Source: Streptomyces scopuliridis RB72 (GTDB lineage: Bacteria; Actinomycetota; Actinomycetes; Streptomycetales; Streptomycetaceae). Taken from it: a stretch of 64,000 nt of DNA. Where the stretch lies: positions 124,001-188,000 of the forward strand of contig NZ_JOEI01000004.1 of assembly GCF_000718095.1 (NCBI RefSeq). The letters are read 5' to 3'. The notes below the pieces were generated by a model that searched no databases, had not been told where the DNA came from, and saw only the letters and a list, made by a program, of their open reading frames with translations. Shown one piece after another: positions 38,084-46,587 of the stretch (positions are counted from its first letter, which is position 1; each line of letters starts with the position of its first letter). Made by a program: the position numbers and the translations under genes.

Positions 38084-38129
38084 ACCCCCCGCCAGCGGCC
38101 CGCCGACATGCCGGGCCGCAGGTGGGGGT
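38084..38129 (+). terminator. Terminator after the GH3 gene
   Basis: GCGGCCCG (38095-38102) and CGGGCCGC (38112-38119) form the core stem, extended by C-run and G-run arms (about 38084-38090 and 38122-38127). It begins three bases after the GH3 stop and separates it from the transporter gene. Confidence 0.6.
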
Positions 38130-38159
38130 GGTGCCCGCACACGGTGTTGTTCGAACGCA

Positions 38160-38165
38160 TACGAT
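38160..38165 (+). promoter_or_regulatory. -10 element of a leaderless promoter for the KimA-like gene
   Basis: TACGAT ends seven bases before the GTG at 38173 and there is no Shine-Dalgarno sequence in the intervening CCCTTCC. Transcription should start at the start codon itself. No good -35 match is visible. Confidence 0.55.
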
Positions 38166-38172
38166 CCCTTCC

Positions 38173-40221
38173 GTGTCCAAACTGACCGACGTGCCCAAAC
38201 GCATCCTGATCGGGCGGGCGCTGCGTAGCGACAGGCTGGGGGAGACCCTCCTCCCCAAACGCATCGCCCTGCCCGTTTTCGCCTCCGACCCGCTGTCCTC
38301 GGTGGCGTACGCGCCGGGAGAAGTCCTCCTGGTCCTGTCCATCGCGGGTGTGTCGGCGTACCACTTCAGCCCGTGGATCGCGCTGGCCGTCGTGGTCCTG
38401 ATGTTCACGGTCGTCGCGTCGTACCGGCAGAACGTGCACGCCTACCCGAGCGGCGGCGGCGACTACGAGGTCGCGACCACCAACCTCGGCCCCAAGGCCG
38501 GGCTCACCGTCGCCAGCGCGCTGCTCGTCGACTACGTACTGACCGTGGCGGTGTCGATCTCCTCCGGCGTGGAGAACCTCGGGTCCGCGATCCCCTTCGT
38601 GGTGGAGAACAAGGTCCTCTGCGCCATCGGGATAATCGTGCTGCTCACGCTGATGAATCTGCGCGGCGTACGGGAGTCGGGGAAGCTCTTCGCGATCCCG
38701 ACGTATGTCTTCGTCGGCGGCGTGTTCCTCATGATCGTCTGGGGCGCCTTCCGCGGGCTCGTACTCGGCGAGACCATGAGCGCGCCGACGGCCGGCTTCG
38801 AGATCAAGCCCGAGCACCAGGGCCTGGCAGGCTTCGCGCTGGTCTTCCTGCTGCTGCGGGCCTTCTCCTCCGGCTGCGCCGCGCTGACCGGCGTCGAGGC
38901 GATCAGCAACGGTGTCCCGGCCTTCCGCAAGCCGAAGAGCAGGAACGCGGCGACGACCCTCGCCCTGATGGGCGGCCTCGCCGTCACGATGTTCTGCGGC
39001 ATCATCGGCCTGGCCATGGCCACCGATGTGAAGATGGCGGAGTCGCCCGGCACGGATCTGCTCCGCGATGGCGTCCCGGTCGGCTCGGGCTATGTCCAGA
39101 ACCCGGTGATCTCGCAGGTCGCCGCCGCCGTCTTCGGCAGCGGCACGTTCCTGTTCGTCCTGCTCGCCGCGGCCACCGCGCTGGTCCTCTTCCTGGCCGC
39201 CAACACCGCGTACAACGGGTTCCCGCTGCTCGGCTCGATCCTTGCCCAGGACCGCTATCTGCCGCGCCAGTTGCACACCCGAGGCGACCGGCTGGCCTTC
39301 TCCAACGGCATCGTGCTGCTGGCCGGGGCCGCCGCACTGCTCGTCGGTCTCTACGGGGCGGACTCCACCCGGCTGATCCAGCTCTATATCGTCGGTGTCT
39401 TCGTCTCCTTCACGCTCAGCCAGACCGGCATGGTCCGGCACTGGAACCGCCATCTGCGGACCGAGCGGGACCCGGCGAAGCGCCGCCATATGATCCGGTC
39501 CCGGGCGATCAACACCTTCGGCGCGTTCTTCACCGGTCTGGTGCTGGTCGTCGTACTGGCGACCAAGTTCACCCATGGCGCCTGGGTCGCGCTGCTCGGC
39601 ATGGTGATCTTCTACGGGACGATGACCGCGATCCGTAGGCACTACGACCGGGTCTCCGCGGAGATCGCCGCCGCGGAGGGACCGTCCGACGACAGCGTCC
39701 GGCCGTCCCGGGTGCACTCGATCGTGCTGGTCTCCAAGGTCCACAAGCCCACGCTGCGCGCCCTCGGGTACGCCAAGCTGATGCGCTCGGACACGCTGGA
39801 GGCGCTCAGCATCAATGTCGACACGGCGGAGACGAAGCAGCTCAGGGAGGAGTGGGAGCGGCGCGGCATCAACGTACCGCTGAAGATCCTCGACTCCCCG
39901 TACCGCGAGATCACCCGGCCGGTGATCGAGTACGTACGCGGTCTGCGCACGGAGAATCCGCGTGACGCGGTGAGCATCTACATCCCGGAGTATGTGGTCG
40001 GCCGCTGGTACGAGCATCTGCTGCACAACCAGAGCGCGCTGCGGCTCAAGGGGCGGCTGCTCTTCACTCCGGGGGTGATGGTGACCTCGGTGCCGTATCA
40101 GCTGGAGTCCTCGGAGCTCGCGAAGAAGCGGGCGAAGCGGCGGGCGGCGTATGTGGCGCCGGGCGCGGTCAGGCGCGGTCCCGTGGACGCGCGGCCGAAG
40201 GAGCCGGACAGGAAGGACTGA
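38173..40221 (+). CDS. KimA-like APC-superfamily potassium importer
   Basis: The 682-residue protein has about twelve membrane helices followed by a ~160-residue cytoplasmic domain. It is usually annotated as an amino-acid permease, but from memory several segments match Bacillus subtilis KimA closely: SDPLSSVAYAPGE, YPSGGGDYEVA, LLVDYVLTVAVSISSG, AFSSGCAALTGVEAISNGVP, SNGIVLLAG and the C-terminal LLHNQSALRLKGRL. The acidic residues of those motifs are Asp39, Asp120 and Glu242, which I believe correspond to K+-site residues in KimA. KimA imports K+ with protons and is inhibited by c-di-AMP. The nearby RCK and kdp genes fit. The GTG at 38173 is probably leaderless. Confidence 0.75.
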   Translation: MSKLTDVPKRILIGRALRSDRLGETLLPKRIALPVFASDPLSSVAYAPGEVLLVLSIAGVSAYHFSPWIALAVVVLMFTVVASYRQNVHAYPSGGGDYEVATTNLGPKAGLTVASALLVDYVLTVAVSISSGVENLGSAIPFVVENKVLCAIGIIVLLTLMNLRGVRESGKLFAIPTYVFVGGVFLMIVWGAFRGLVLGETMSAPTAGFEIKPEHQGLAGFALVFLLLRAFSSGCAALTGVEAISNGVPAFRKPKSRNAATTLALMGGLAVTMFCGIIGLAMATDVKMAESPGTDLLRDGVPVGSGYVQNPVISQVAAAVFGSGTFLFVLLAAATALVLFLAANTAYNGFPLLGSILAQDRYLPRQLHTRGDRLAFSNGIVLLAGAAALLVGLYGADSTRLIQLYIVGVFVSFTLSQTGMVRHWNRHLRTERDPAKRRHMIRSRAINTFGAFFTGLVLVVVLATKFTHGAWVALLGMVIFYGTMTAIRRHYDRVSAEIAAAEGPSDDSVRPSRVHSIVLVSKVHKPTLRALGYAKLMRSDTLEALSINVDTAETKQLREEWERRGINVPLKILDSPYREITRPVIEYVRGLRTENPRDAVSIYIPEYVVGRWYEHLLHNQSALRLKGRLLFTPGVMVTSVPYQLESSELAKKRAKRRAAYVAPGAVRRGPVDARPKEPDRKD

Positions 40222-40432
40222 GCGGCTGCGTGGGCTGCGTGGACTGCGCGGGCTGAGTGGACCGGGAGGCTGAGGGAGCTGAGCGGGCCGAGGCGGCTGA
40301 GCGGACTGGGAGGGGGGTTCGGCTCGTGGCGGCCGGGTGGGTGACGCGCACGTAGACTGGTGGGCTGTCCGGTGGGCTGCCGTCCGCCCTCCCCGTTTCC
40401 CCCTCACCTCTGATCTTTTGGAGCCACCTCCC
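40222..40432. repeat. Intergenic region with degenerate short repeats
   Basis: Between about 40219 and 40316 the sequence is a degenerate run of ten-base units related to GGCTGAGCGGA/GGCTGCGTGGG. It is followed by TAGACT at about 40353, a possible -10 for the RNA methyltransferase gene with a ~70-base leader. Confidence 0.4.
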
Positions 40433-41761
40433 ATGTCAACAGAACCGCAGGCTTCGCTGATCGGGGAGGAGTACGAGGTCGAGGTGGGCCCCGTCGCCCA
40501 TGGCGGCCACTGCATCGCCCGTACCGCCGAGGGCCGTGTGCTCTTCGTACGGCACGCGCTGCCCGGCGAGAAGATCGTCGCGCGGGTGACGGAGGGCGAG
40601 GAGGACTCCCGCTATCTCCGCGCCGACGCGGTGAAGATCATCGAGCCGTCGAAGGACCGGGTCGAGGCTCCGTGCCCGTACGCGGGACCGGGCCGGTGCG
40701 GCGGCTGCGACTGGCAGCACGCCAAGCCGGGCGCGCAGCGGCGCCTCAAGGGCGAGGTCATCGCCGAACAGCTCCAGCGGCTCGCGGGCCTCACCCCGGA
40801 GGAGGCGGGCTGGGACGGTACGGTCATGCCCGCCCCCGGCGACAAGCTGCCCGCGGGCGAGGTGCCGGCCTGGCGCTCGCGCGTGCAGTACGCGGTCGAC
40901 GAGAACGGCCGCGCGGGGCTGCGCAAGCACCGGTCGCACGACGTCGAGCCGGTCGAACACTGCATGATCGCCACGGAAGGCGTCAGCGAACTGGGCGTCG
41001 AGCGGCGCGAGTGGCCGCAGATCGCCACGGTCGAGGCGATCGCCGCGTCGGGCTCCGGCGACCGGCAGGTGATCCTCACCCCGCGCGAGGGCGGCCGGCT
41101 GCCGCTGGTGGAGCTGGACAAGCCGGTGTCCGTCCTGCGGGTGGACGAACGCGACGGGGGAGTGCACCGGGTCCACGGCCGCGCCTTCGTCCGCGAGCGC
41201 GCCGACGGCCGTACGTACCGCGTCGGCATGGGCGGCTTCTGGCAGGTGCACCCGCAGGCGCCGCAGCTGCTGGTGGAGGCCGTGATGCAGGGCCTGATGC
41301 CGAGGAAGGGCGAGACGGCCCTCGATCTGTACTGCGGAGTGGGCCTGTTCGCCGGGGCGATCGCGGAACGCGTCGGTGAGACGGGCGCGGTGCTCGGCAT
41401 CGAATCCGGCAAGCGAGCGGTCGAGGACGCCAGGCACAACCTCCAGGACCTGCCCCGGGTCCGGATCGAACAGGGCAAGGTCGACCAGGTGCTGCCGCGC
41501 ACCAGGATCACCGAGACGGACCTCATCGTCCTGGACCCACCCCGCGCGGGCGCGGGCAAGCAGACGGTCAAGCACCTCTCGGGCCTCGGCGCCCGCCGCA
41601 TCGCCTACGTGGCCTGCGACCCGGCCGCCCTCGCCCGCGACCTGGCGTACTTCCAAGAGGGCGGCTACCGCCCGCGCACGCTGCGGGCGTTCGACCTCTT
41701 TCCGATGACACACCATGTGGAGTGCGTGGCGATTCTGGAGCCCGTCGCGAAGGGCTCCTGA
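40433..41761 (+). CDS. TrmA/RlmD-family RNA (uracil-5) methyltransferase
   Basis: The 442-residue enzyme has an N-terminal TRAM domain (about 1-65), an Fe-S cluster motif C81-x7-C89-x2-C92 with a fourth Cys in EHCMIA near 180, and a C-terminal SAM-binding domain (LDLYCGVGLFAG near 300, LDPPRAGAG near 367). The nucleophilic cysteine is Cys395 in VACDPAALARD. It methylates C5 of a uridine in 23S rRNA or tRNA; the exact site is not predictable here. The last 23 codons are duplicated, in diverged form, at 48714-48782, marking this 3' end as an integration site. Confidence 0.88.
   Translation: MSTEPQASLIGEEYEVEVGPVAHGGHCIARTAEGRVLFVRHALPGEKIVARVTEGEEDSRYLRADAVKIIEPSKDRVEAPCPYAGPGRCGGCDWQHAKPGAQRRLKGEVIAEQLQRLAGLTPEEAGWDGTVMPAPGDKLPAGEVPAWRSRVQYAVDENGRAGLRKHRSHDVEPVEHCMIATEGVSELGVERREWPQIATVEAIAASGSGDRQVILTPREGGRLPLVELDKPVSVLRVDERDGGVHRVHGRAFVRERADGRTYRVGMGGFWQVHPQAPQLLVEAVMQGLMPRKGETALDLYCGVGLFAGAIAERVGETGAVLGIESGKRAVEDARHNLQDLPRVRIEQGKVDQVLPRTRITETDLIVLDPPRAGAGKQTVKHLSGLGARRIAYVACDPAALARDLAYFQEGGYRPRTLRAFDLFPMTHHVECVAILEPVAKGS
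41693..41761 (+). repeat. Left attachment-site copy (3' end of the RNA methyltransferase gene)
   Basis: These are the last 23 codons of the intact gene, reading DLFPMTHHVECVAILEPVAKGS. The same peptide with four changes is encoded by the right copy. Most base differences are at third positions, so both copies were once under coding selection, as expected if the element carried a replacement gene end from another strain. Confidence 0.7.
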
Positions 41762-42539
41762 CCTGCGGTTTTGCGCGTGCGCATTATGTGCGGTGCGGGC
41801 GTTACGGGCGATATCTTGACGCCGAAATGACGCTCGTGACGCTCATTTGACGCTCGTTCTGATGGGGTGTCAGGCGCACTGTTGAGCAGGTCAGGCCCTG
41901 TCGAGGTGGCGAATGTCGACGGGGTGCCAAGGGCAGGTGACGCTGGAGCGCAGCGCCGCTGATTCGGCTGATCAGATGTCGCGGAAGGGACCAGCCATCC
42001 CCGTGACCTGTAGTGCTGGACGACTGTGTGTCGCTGACATGCACAGATGGCCTTTTCACTGTTCCACGGTCATGCCTGTTGATGCAGCCGGAAGTCCCAG
42101 AAAGTCCTAGAGCGCCCCCAACGGTGACGGCGACTCTTTCGAGTTGTGCAGCAGGTGGGGCGCACTGCGGGCGGGTACTTCCAGTCCCGCGATCGGGCGG
42201 TGGGCGGTGTTGGTGAAGGAGCATGGTCTCCTCGACGGCGATTCCATCGTCGGACGTTGCGAAGCTGATCACGCCATGGCGCCGGCTCGGAGTCCCACCA
42301 TCAATTGCGGTGCAATGCTCCCGGTGGTGGTACACGACTCTCGGCCTGCCGCGGCATTGCCTGGGACACGCACTGCGTCAGGACATGCTGCTCTTCGTCG
42401 GGGGCGCGCGGATGATCTCCGCGGTGCCGGTTCGAGGCCGGTTGGGAGCAGTCGTGCCAGCCCCGAGGCGCAGACGGCCGCGGCCTCACCTCGGCAGTCT
42501 GTGGGCCCATGGTCGGGATACTGATCCCGCTCGACTCCC
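41762..42539. other. 778-base non-coding left arm of the island
   Basis: I find no gene here. Both strands are broken by stops or give compositionally implausible peptides. By eye it is less GC-rich than the flanking chromosome. It contains the TGACGCTC repeats and otherwise looks like decayed DNA. Confidence 0.55.
41817..41855 (+). repeat. TGACGCTC repeat cluster, left (candidate integrase arm sites)
   Basis: TGACGCTC occurs at 41828, 41837 and 41848, with a partial TGACGCC at 41817. The 20-base block at 41836-41855 differs from the block at 48621-48640 at the other end of the island by one base (ATTT versus GTTT). Short repeats in multiple copies flanking a core are typical integrase arm sites. 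Confidence 0.6.
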
Positions 42540-43092
42540 TTACCACTGGCGTCGCGTCATCACCCGGCGGAAGTCGGTGTCCGGCCGGTCGCCGATGTAG
42601 AGCCCCGCCGCTACCTGGGCGAACTCCGGCTGTGCGAGGTACTCGCCGATGCGGCCGGCCTGGTCCGAGGCGAGCGCGTTCATCGGATACAGCAGAACGG
42701 CCTTGACCCCACGCTGGCCCAGAACCCTCTTACGGCGCGGCACTGGTCGAGCGCCGGGACGAGGAACGACTCGGTCTTCCTAGAACCCGTGCCCGCCGTG
42801 ACCAGCGTCGGCAGGGCGGGCCGTGGAGCGTGCTCAGCCGCTCGTACGCCTTCGCCTGATGCCGATACGGGGCGAACCCCGGGACCCACTCCAGGTGCTT
42901 CTCCCAGCCGGCCTCGGCCTTGTGGAAGGGAGTCCTGATCCGCAGAAAGGGACCGCGGAGCATCCCGGTCTCGGCATGCTCCAGACACCTCTCCAGCACC
43001 CGCCGGGTGTCCTCGCCGGTGAGCGCGCACGTCGTCGTGAGGTACTGGGTGAGACGGCCCCGCAACTGCGCGGCGGCCAGAGTGGGCCTCAC
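42540..43092 (-). pseudogene. Truncated, frameshifted large SF2 (DEAD/DEAH) helicase
   Basis: Joined across three frames, the remnant reads like the N-terminus of a large Streptomyces SF2 helicase. It has MRPTLAAAQLRGRLTQYLTT (from 43092), LRIRTPFHKAEAGWEKHLEW, YRHQAKAYERLS, then after a frame change PTLVTAGTGSRKTESFLVPA near 42790, and after another frame change GVKAVLLYPMNALASDQA near 42690 and YIGDRPDTDFRRVMT. There are at least two frameshifts, the P-loop Gly is changed to Arg (GTGSRK for GTGSGK), and everything past motif Ib-II is missing. Family members often occur in defence islands (DrmA/YprA-like). It cannot make a working helicase. Confidence 0.75.
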
Positions 43093-43290
43093 GACGTTCC
43101 CCCCTGATTCACACCAGGTCGGTGAGCTGCGTCAACGGCATACGGAGCTGCCGACATCGCTCCTGGCAATGACGGTCCGCGAATGATTCCAGCCAGTGAC
43201 TGGCCAGTGCCGCCGAGTGCCCCGCTCAGCGGCGGCACACTCACGTACAGTCTTCGGACCTGTGGGGGCGAGCTTGGGGGAGCGGTATAC

Positions 43291-46200
43291 ATGACCGAGA
43301 CGGGGCACCCGTATCCCGTTGAGGAGTTTCTGACGGCCGTGCGCGCCGAGATCCTCGCGGAACACCGGAGCGACGCCGACGGGGCCGTGAAGGTTGCCCT
43401 CTCCAAGGGGCGGCTTCTCGCGCACTCCGGGGGGACACGCGAGTATCTCTTCGAGTGCCGCACTTGGCAGGACAGCCTGGACGGTGTCCCCGTCCTCGCC
43501 CGGCCGTCACGTTCCCGGAAAGCATGGGACCCGGCCGAGGCATCCCGCACTCCGGACGGGACCGTACGGCTCGTGACGAGAGCCGATCTCGGAACCGCGC
43601 CCGCGAACGTCCAGATCCGCAAGGACGACGCGGCCGGCTGGGCCGCCCTGGCCGAACGCCTGGAGACGGCCGACGGGCAGGACAGCCCCGTCGATCCTGG
43701 CCACGCCGGCTGGCTGGTCGGGCGGGGCAACCCCCGTACCGGCCGTTCCGAGAACCCGGGGCGATGGGTGGCGAACTGGGCGGGACTCCAGCTGAACCCG
43801 CGTCAGCGTGACGCCGTCGCACAGGCCCTCGCCAGCGACGTGCTCTTCCTGTGGGGGCCGCCCGGCACCGGCAAGACGGATGTCGTCGGCCACATCGTCG
43901 AAGGCAGTTTCCGCCAAGGGCTCAGGGTCCTCTTCCTCGCCCCCACGAACGTCGCAGTGGACCAGGCGCTGGAGCGGATGTGCTCCCTGCTGGAGCACGA
44001 GGAGGGCTTCGCCGAGGGAATCGTCCAGCGGGCCGGGAACATCGTCCTGCCGTCGCTGCGCAGCCGCTACGGCGACCAGGTCGACCCTGCCCGTATCGCC
44101 GCTCTGCTCGTGGAGAGCATCGACCGGCAGATCGGCACGGCTACCGACCAACTCAAGGGAGCGAGGGCGGCGATAGCCCTGCACGACCGCGTCCGCGACC
44201 TGGAGTCGGACCTGGCCACCGCCACGGCGGAGATGGCCGAGGCCGGTCGCGACCAGGCTGCGGCGGCTCTGACGGTGGCGACCGCGGATACCCTGGCCGT
44301 ACAACTGCGTTCGAAGATGGAGAAAGTGGGACCCCCGACCGGATTCCGTGCGGAGCGCAGAGCGGCGAAACTGAGTGACCTCTGGACGGCCCTGGCGGCC
44401 GAAGAGGACCGCGCGGCACAGGCCAGGGAGGCTGTCGCGCGCGCCGTCCGTCGCCACACGGCGGGCGAGAAGCAGGCGACCGAAGCCCGCCGGGTCCTCT
44501 CCGGGGCCTACGCCGCCGTCGTGGGGATCCCGCCCCGGCAGACCGTCGTCGAGTCCGCCGTCGCACTCCAGAAGCTCATCGACGAGCTCGGGCAGAGACG
44601 CAAGCGCATCCAGGACGAGGTCCGGTCCCACTGCCGGGTGCTCGGAGCGACCGTGGCCAAGGCCGTCCAGTCGAGGAAGCTGCTCGACGAGATCGATGTC
44701 GTGGTGATCGACGAGGCCGGAATGGTCAACCTGCCCTCGGCATGGTTCGCCGCCGGTCTCGCCCGCAAGCGCGTGATCGTGGCGGGCGACTTCCGGCAGT
44801 TGCCCGCCGTGACCAAGGGCGACAGCGACCGGGAGGCGAGCGAGGAGGAGCGGGCCCACTCCCGCGAATGGACAGCGCGAGACGCCTTCCACGCCGCCGG
44901 TCTGGTCGACCCTTCCGGTCGGGTGGGCCACGACCCTCGTCTGGTGGCGCTCGACACTCAGTATCGGATGAGGGAACCGATCTGCGCGGTCGTCAACGAG
45001 GTGGCGTACCCCGACGCACCGCTCAGGACCGGGCGGGACGAAACGAGCCGCCTGCCGTTCGCCCCGCTCATCGACTCCCCGGTGATCCTGATCGACACAT
45101 CCGGCCGTCGGATCGCCGGCGGCGGTCGCAAGCCCCACATGACGAACGCTGTCCATGCCGCCGTCATCCACGAACTGGTCCGAGGGCTCCAGTTCGAGGG
45201 AGTCCTCCCCGGCCGCAAGTGGCAGGAGGTTCCTGAGGGAGAACGGGCGACCGACCGGCTCGCCGTCATCTCGCCGTACCGGGAGCAGGTCAAGGCCCTC
45301 AAGAGTAGCCTGGCCCACCGATTCGGGGATGATTACGACGGCTTGGTCGACACCGTCCACCGGTTCCAGGGCAGCCAGCGCCCCGTCGTGCTCCTCGACA
45401 CAGTGGCGGGCGCCGGCAAGGACCCCGGCTTCTTCTACAGCGGAACGGGGCTGTCCTCGCAGACCTGCCGCCTTCTCAACGTCGCTCTGAGCCGGGCCCA
45501 GGACCACTTGGTCGTCGTGGCGGACGTCGCCTTCCTGCGCAAGCACCTGGCCCCGCACAGCGAGGCACTGGCGATGATCGACCATTTGGAAGCGCACGCG
45601 CAGACCATCTCCGCCGATCAGCTGATCCCTATCCGGGATGCGGACCAGCTTGCCGTTCTGTCGGAGGAGGAGCTGGCACGGCCCGCGTTCTTCGAACACA
45701 GCGAGGTCCTGAGCGCGGTGGAGTGGGACGTGGAGCGCGCCCGGCGCAGCATCGAGCTGTACTCGGCGTTCATGGACGCGCCTCCGGTCCGCCGGTGGGC
45801 CCGGATGCTCGGGCCGAGGACGGCTGCCGGAATCCAGGTGACGGTCTTCACCCGCCCTCCGGAAGAGCAGCAGGAACCGTCCCGCGTGGCACGGCACCGG
45901 GAACTCGTGCAGCAACTGGAGGCTGTCGGCTGCCGGGTCGAGTTCCGCGACCGCATGCACGAGAAGGTTCTCATCCTCGACGGCTCGGTCCTGTGGCATG
46001 GTTCGAAGAACCTGCTCGCGAACATCGGGCCGACGGATCTGATGATGCGCTACACCGACCCGGCCTCCTGCGACCGCGTACGGCGGCTGATGGAGCGCAC
46101 CCGCATGGAACGCCCGGCGCGGGGGCCGTGGCGCCCGGCCGAGCAGGCTGCTCCGGCGCCCGAGGTGCCGGCCCAGCGAGCGGAGGAGGCCGACAAGGTG

Positions 46201-46365
46201 TACCCGGGGCTGATCCGAAACGGCCGCCTGTACCTCAAAGTCCCGTATGCGCAGAAGGACGAGGCGAAGCGCCTGCTCAGAGCCCGGTGGGACAAAGAGG
46301 CCGAGCACTGGTGGGTCGACGCGGCCAAGGTCACCCGGGAGCAGGCGGCGCGCTGGCTGCCGTAG
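43291..46365 (+). CDS. SF1 helicase fused to a phospholipase-D nuclease and DUF5710-like domain; Mokosh type II-like defence protein
   Basis: The 1,024-residue protein has: an unassigned N-terminal ~165 residues; a UPF1/DNA2-type SF1 helicase (Walker A GPPGTGKT 189-196, Walker B DEAG 474-477, GDFRQLP 499-505, QYRM from 557, HRFQGSQ near 691-697, NVALSRA 730-736); a ~200-residue helical, probably coiled-coil insertion between motifs Ia and II; a single PLD motif His890-x-Lys892-x4-Asp897-x6-Gly904-Ser905-x-Asn907; and a C-terminal DUF5710-like module (LYLKVPYAQKDEAKRLLRAR near 976, ending WWVD). All catalytic residues are intact. Mokosh type II (MkoC) anti-phage proteins are also single SF1-helicase/PLD chains; the DUF5710 tail is not part of the published description as I remember it. 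The ATG at 43291 follows GGGGGAG. A single HKD implies dimerisation for cleavage. Confidence 0.75.
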   Translation: MTETGHPYPVEEFLTAVRAEILAEHRSDADGAVKVALSKGRLLAHSGGTREYLFECRTWQDSLDGVPVLARPSRSRKAWDPAEASRTPDGTVRLVTRADLGTAPANVQIRKDDAAGWAALAERLETADGQDSPVDPGHAGWLVGRGNPRTGRSENPGRWVANWAGLQLNPRQRDAVAQALASDVLFLWGPPGTGKTDVVGHIVEGSFRQGLRVLFLAPTNVAVDQALERMCSLLEHEEGFAEGIVQRAGNIVLPSLRSRYGDQVDPARIAALLVESIDRQIGTATDQLKGARAAIALHDRVRDLESDLATATAEMAEAGRDQAAAALTVATADTLAVQLRSKMEKVGPPTGFRAERRAAKLSDLWTALAAEEDRAAQAREAVARAVRRHTAGEKQATEARRVLSGAYAAVVGIPPRQTVVESAVALQKLIDELGQRRKRIQDEVRSHCRVLGATVAKAVQSRKLLDEIDVVVIDEAGMVNLPSAWFAAGLARKRVIVAGDFRQLPAVTKGDSDREASEEERAHSREWTARDAFHAAGLVDPSGRVGHDPRLVALDTQYRMREPICAVVNEVAYPDAPLRTGRDETSRLPFAPLIDSPVILIDTSGRRIAGGGRKPHMTNAVHAAVIHELVRGLQFEGVLPGRKWQEVPEGERATDRLAVISPYREQVKALKSSLAHRFGDDYDGLVDTVHRFQGSQRPVVLLDTVAGAGKDPGFFYSGTGLSSQTCRLLNVALSRAQDHLVVVADVAFLRKHLAPHSEALAMIDHLEAHAQTISADQLIPIRDADQLAVLSEEELARPAFFEHSEVLSAVEWDVERARRSIELYSAFMDAPPVRRWARMLGPRTAAGIQVTVFTRPPEEQQEPSRVARHRELVQQLEAVGCRVEFRDRMHEKVLILDGSVLWHGSKNLLANIGPTDLMMRYTDPASCDRVRRLMERTRMERPARGPWRPAEQAAPAPEVPAQRAEEADKVYPGLIRNGRLYLKVPYAQKDEAKRLLRARWDKEAEHWWVDAAKVTREQAARWLP

Positions 46366-46587
46366 CTGCTGATGCCGGGCGCTGCGCGGTACCCCGGCCG
46401 TCAGACGCTTGCGGCCAGACAGCGGCCGTACAAGGACAGCTGATCCTTCGCTGGGGTGCGTGGTGGCTGCCGCTGTCCTCCGGTGACATGTCTTCACGTC
46501 CGTTCCCTCGCAGGAGTGGCTTCCTTCCACCGTGACCGTCACATCGTTGGCCGCTGTACCTTCGGAGCCCGGTGAGAGGGGGAGCTG
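46366..46587. other. 222-base spacer between helicase-nuclease and membrane-protein genes
   Basis: No gene or clear hairpin was found. The final bases, GAGAGGGGGAGCTG, are the ribosome site for the gene at 46588. The spacer is long enough for an independent promoter. Confidence 0.45.

Noticed and set aside
38173-40221. Annotating the APC protein simply as an amino-acid permease
   Set aside because: Several long motifs and the large cytoplasmic C-terminal domain match KimA better than AAT permeases such as the one at 61117. I keep some doubt in the confidence.
42540-46365. Calling the helicase remnant plus helicase-PLD gene a DISARM system
   Set aside because: DISARM needs separate DrmA, DrmB (DUF1998), DrmC (PLD) and a DNA methyltransferase. 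No DUF1998 or DNA methyltransferase gene is present, and the PLD is fused to an SF1 helicase.
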